Position numbers and translations under genes: made by a program
NCBI GenBank assembly: GCA_045638645.1
Contig: JAZUBU010000006.1
Location: 1-27,367 of the forward strand
Length of the DNA stretch: 27,367 nt
Origin: JAGCJX01 sp045638645
Lineage (GTDB): Bacteria; Bacteroidota; Bacteroidia; Bacteroidales; UBA932
Direction: 5' to 3'
Notes under the pieces: model-generated
The model's database searches: none
What the model saw: only the letters and a program-made list of their open reading frames with translations
Told to the model about the DNA's origin: nothing
Shown here: positions 25,271 through 27,367 of the stretch, piece by piece
Position numbering within the stretch: position 1 is the stretch's first letter
Layout of the letters: every line of letters starts with the position of its first letter

Positions 25271-25278
25271 CAAAGATA
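25271..25278 (-). promoter_or_regulatory. -7 box for the TPR protein gene
   Basis: The minus strand reads TATCTTTG, 33 bp before the ATG at 25237. It covers the alternative in-frame ATG at 25273 and so helps decide the start. Confidence 0.55.
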
Positions 25279-25308
25279 AGAATATAGTTGAAAGAATCGG
25301 AACGCAGT

Positions 25309-26289
25309 ATGCTTGGACGTGGTTTGCGAATGAAAATTGTTTGTGTGGGAGTTCTCTTGTTAGGGGGTGTTGTCCATGCTTTTGCAGAGCGTCGTGTGAT
25401 GAGTCAGTACCTTCCGTACGAGGCCGTTCTGAAGCACGAAGAGCAGTTCCGAATTTTGTCTTATTTGGCCGATAACCAGTCCCGTGGCCGTATGACCGGG
25501 ACGTGGGCCAACGAAATGGTGGCTGCCTACATCCGTCACGAGATGGAACACTACGGTCTTCAGCCTTTTTTTGATGGGGGCTATACCCAGCGTTTCCGGG
25601 TGGATTCCTTGAAGGCCTTCAACATTGCCGGCTGGATTCCCGCCAAGCATCCTACCGATGAATACCTGATTATTTCCGCCCATTACGATCATCAGGGGGC
25701 TATCAACGGTTTTGTGTACAACGGAGCTGACGACAATGCTTCTGGGGTAACTGCAATGTTGAACCTTGCCAAAATCTACGCCCTGATGGCGGAGCGGGGC
25801 GAGGGCCCTGCCAAAAATCTCGTCTTTGTGGCCTTTGATGCCAAAGAGCGGAGCATGGCCGGTTCCCAGCATTTCGTCCGCAACCTCTCCTTTCCCAAGA
25901 AAAAGATTCTGTGCAACATCAATCTGGACCAGATCGGTTCCACACTGGAACCTGTGCATCCCGCCTTACCCGACTACCTCATTGTTTTGGGCGATCATAC
26001 GTTGCCCAAGGACGCACAACGGCTGATGAGCACTTGCAACCTGGTCCATGAGATCGGACTGGATGTCAACTATACCTTTTATTATAGTGAGAATTTTACG
26101 GAGATCATGTACGACCTGTCCGACCAGGCCTCCTTTTACAAAGCCGGGATCCCGGCGCTCTTGCTGACCTCCGGTTTTACCGCGCATACCAACAAGACAA
26201 CCGATGATGTGCAGTTCATCAATTTTGAGGTACTGCGCAAACGCACGTTGCTGGTGTTCTATTTTATCCAGCACTTTTCCCAACGGTAG
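25309..26289 (+). CDS. Secreted M28 family metallopeptidase, catalytic Glu replaced by Lys
   Basis: Possible starts are TTG 25288, ATG 25309 and ATG 25330; the last two give the same signal peptide (IVCVGVLLLGGVVHAFA). I use 25309 (326 aa). The fold and metal ligands of M28 di-zinc aminopeptidases are present: H125 in SAHYDH, bridging D142 in GADDNASG, E180, D207 in NLDQIG and H293 in AHTNKTTDD. In known M28 enzymes the ligand Glu is preceded by the catalytic Glu (EE); here the pair is K179-E180 in FDAKERSMAGS. The protein may therefore be inactive, use another base, or belong to a subfamily in which Lys is normal. It follows the divergent TPR gene and precedes the invertible segment, with 46 bp between its stop and the left repeat. 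Confidence 0.87.
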   Translation: MLGRGLRMKIVCVGVLLLGGVVHAFAERRVMSQYLPYEAVLKHEEQFRILSYLADNQSRGRMTGTWANEMVAAYIRHEMEHYGLQPFFDGGYTQRFRVDSLKAFNIAGWIPAKHPTDEYLIISAHYDHQGAINGFVYNGADDNASGVTAMLNLAKIYALMAERGEGPAKNLVFVAFDAKERSMAGSQHFVRNLSFPKKKILCNINLDQIGSTLEPVHPALPDYLIVLGDHTLPKDAQRLMSTCNLVHEIGLDVNYTFYYSENFTEIMYDLSDQASFYKAGIPALLLTSGFTAHTNKTTDDVQFINFEVLRKRTLLVFYFIQHFSQR

Positions 26290-26335
26290 GTGATTCTTTG
26301 GAAGAAAATCTCAGATATGCAGAGGAATGCGAGAC

Positions 26336-26354
26336 CGTCTCTTTATAAGAGATG
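26336..26354 (+). repeat. Left 19-bp inverted repeat (IR-L)
   Basis: CGTCTCTTTATAAGAGATG. It is the exact reverse complement of 26555-26573. The core CTCTTTATAAGAG is itself nearly palindromic, as in crossover sites of site-specific recombinases. The left flank adds an 11-bp palindrome, GAGACCGTCTC (26331-26341), which the right copy lacks. Confidence 0.92.
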
Positions 26355-26554
26355 TACGTCTAAATCACTTGTTTTCAAAGGACAAATCTATGCAAATAGT
26401 TCTCCACAACAAAATTTTTTGAAACATTTTTTCAACAGACAAACTGCGCTTTTGGAAACAGAATTTTTACGAAACGTGTTCCTGCGGCCTACAGAGCCGA
26501 TTATTGTATCACAACTATAAAATCCTGAGTACAAAGTGATAGTATCTTTTTGTC
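26355..26554. mobile_element. Putative invertible DNA segment (phase-variation promoter), OFF orientation
   Basis: Exactly 200 bp lie between perfect 19-bp inverted repeats. The segment is AT-rich, non-coding and carries one consensus promoter that points left. Inversion would turn that promoter towards the DUF3575 gene at 26594. This layout is that of Bacteroidales invertons, which control capsule and surface-protein operons. No recombinase is encoded in the window. A miniature transposable element with 19-bp ends is the main alternative, but no target-site duplication is visible outside the repeats. Confidence 0.72.
26383..26413 (-). promoter_or_regulatory. Internal promoter of the invertible segment, now facing left
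   Basis: On the minus strand: TTTG (26413-26410), 19-bp spacer, TAGATTTG (26390-26383), an exact match to the Bacteroidetes TTTG-N19-TAnnTTTG pattern. After inversion the -7 box would lie at 26519-26526, pointing right, with a start of transcription near 26532 and a leader of about 60 bases to the GTG at 26594. Confidence 0.75.
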
Positions 26555-26573
26555 CATCTCTTATAAAGAGACG
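26555..26573 (-). repeat. Right 19-bp inverted repeat (IR-R)
   Basis: CATCTCTTATAAAGAGACG on the plus strand, the exact inverse of the left copy. It ends 20 bp before the GTG start of the DUF3575 gene. Confidence 0.92.
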
Positions 26574-26593
26574 TACAAAAGGGTACATATCAA

Positions 26594-27367
26594 GTGAATA
26601 GACGTATTCGTAACAGTATCGTTATGGTGCTGCTGTCGTGTATGTATATGGTACACGCATACGGACAGGAGTTCCACCGCACGGAGATCGGGATAGATTT
26701 TCGTGTGAATCGTGCTGTATTGGATACGGCATACCTGAACAATTCTGAAAAGATTCAGGAGATCATCGAGTTTGTCACCTTCTTACAAACCGAACACCCT
26801 TATTTATTACGCGAAGTATCGTTCCGAGGTGCAGCGTCTCCGGAAGGCAGCTACGAGTTGAACGTCCGATTGGCGTGTCAACGTATGGAAGCGTTGGAAC
26901 GCTTCATCCGCAGCCGGGTATCGATACCGGACAGCGTAGTCCGCTACGATGACAGCTATATCAGCTGGGAATACCACAAACGGGAAGTGTCCCGCTCGGA
27001 TCTGGCGAACAAGGATACGGTACTTCAGATTCTGAATTCCGATAGCCGTCTGGTGGGCTACTACGGCGGTAACCAGATCGATGACCGTATTGTCCGGATC
27101 CAACGCCTGGACAACGGCAAGACGTGGAGCGAACTTCAAGAACGCTACTTCCAGCTGATGCGCGCGGCATACGTGGTGTTCGAGCTGTACCGCCAGGACT
27201 TCAAGTCACTGATTCCGAACACGCCGACCCCTCCCGTCCAAGAACAATACGCGCAACGGTCACAGCTTCAACGGCCTGCGTCGCAATCGAGCCAAGAACT
27301 CTTTGAGGCTTATACCCCTTCCTGGAAACCGCAATGGTACGTGAATACGAATGCCCTGGCGTTGGGC
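26594..27367 (+). CDS. DUF3575-type fimbria-operon outer-membrane protein, 5' part (runs off the window)
   Basis: An open frame of 258 codons has no stop before the window ends. I chose GTG 26594 because it gives a signal peptide with a basic start (NRRIRNS) and a hydrophobic core (IVMVLLSCMYMVHAYG) before QEF; ATG 26624 would lose the basic residues. An AAGGG at 26579-26583 is a possible weak ribosome site. Residues 73-106 resemble an OmpA-like stretch (VSFRGAASPEGSYELNVRLA). A Pro/Gln-rich linker (about 208-240) leads to WKPQWYVNTNALALG, the usual start of the DUF3575 beta-barrel domain. In Bacteroidales such genes commonly stand first in operons with a DUF3868 protein and fimbrillins. That downstream content is expected from family knowledge, not seen. 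In the present orientation of the invertible segment it has no good promoter. Confidence 0.8.
   Translation, partial: MNRRIRNSIVMVLLSCMYMVHAYGQEFHRTEIGIDFRVNRAVLDTAYLNNSEKIQEIIEFVTFLQTEHPYLLREVSFRGAASPEGSYELNVRLACQRMEALERFIRSRVSIPDSVVRYDDSYISWEYHKREVSRSDLANKDTVLQILNSDSRLVGYYGGNQIDDRIVRIQRLDNGKTWSELQERYFQLMRAAYVVFELYRQDFKSLIPNTPTPPVQEQYAQRSQLQRPASQSSQELFEAYTPSWKPQWYVNTNALALG

Larger units (their letters stand above)
26290..26593. other. 304-bp gap holding the putative invertible promoter
   Basis: No protein gene is credible here; a short open frame (26290-26520) has no recognisable features. The stretch is AT-rich and contains the inverted repeats and the internal promoter listed separately. 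Confidence 0.7.

Noticed and set aside
26290..26520. A 76-codon open frame starting right after the M28 stop
   Set aside because: It begins with a non-ATG codon, runs through the left repeat and resembles no protein family; it is a chance frame in AT-rich DNA.
26543..26552. Rightward -7 box TATCTTTTTG inside the invertible segment
   Set aside because: It has two extra T and no TTG at the right distance upstream. It might give weak basal transcription, but it does not equal the leftward consensus promoter.
26336..26573. The inverted repeats as a transcription terminator for the M28 gene
   Set aside because: A 200-bp loop is too large for an intrinsic terminator, and no T-run follows a short stem at either end.
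1..27367. CRISPR arrays, tRNA or rRNA genes, insertion sequences
   Set aside because: I looked for regular short direct repeats, cloverleaf-like stretches and transposase motifs and saw none.

Overview
The window looks like chromosome from a member of the Bacteroidales. Evidence: promoters of the Bacteroidetes type (a TAnnTTTG -7 box, twice with a well-placed TTG/TTTG -33 box) precede many genes; start codons lack strong Shine-Dalgarno sequences; and the families are typical of gut Bacteroidetes (GH110 alpha-galactosidase, CarboxypepD_reg-like and PEGA domains, GxDLY/SGNH hydrolase, DUF4293, a DUF3575 fimbria-associated protein). Base composition is moderate, near 50% GC by eye. No species is claimed.

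Left part (1-5971), accessory and secreted: a GH110 alpha-1,3-galactosidase is followed 7 bp later by a secreted multidomain protein (PEGA, CarboxypepD_reg-like, then two copies of an unnamed ~130-residue domain). A 57-bp relic of a second GH110 gene follows, then a secreted protein with two tandem FGE/sulfatase-modifying-factor-like domains that look non-catalytic.

Middle (6048-23213), mostly housekeeping: prfA with a GxDLY/SGNH esterase; convergent mazG-tcdA; a CoA-transferase of the 4-hydroxybutyrate/butyryl-CoA:acetate type; a leftward uvrB-relA-uvrA operon whose RelA/SpoT protein has a broken hydrolase site; enolase; an iron-type alcohol dehydrogenase; a leftward pair of uridine-phosphorylase-like and SirB1-like genes; and a DUF4293 membrane protein.

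Right part (23225-27367), envelope: a large secreted TPR protein diverges from a secreted M28 peptidase in which the usual catalytic Glu is Lys. Then comes the most interesting element: a 200-bp segment bounded by perfect 19-bp inverted repeats (26336-26354 and 26555-26573). It carries one consensus promoter that now points left, away from the next gene. That gene starts with GTG at 26594, runs off the end of the window and encodes a DUF3575-type protein, usually the first gene of a Bacteroidales fimbria operon. The layout is that of an invertible phase-variation promoter in the OFF orientation. No recombinase gene lies in the window, so the enzyme would act from elsewhere.

All functional calls come from reading motifs by eye; no database search was run.
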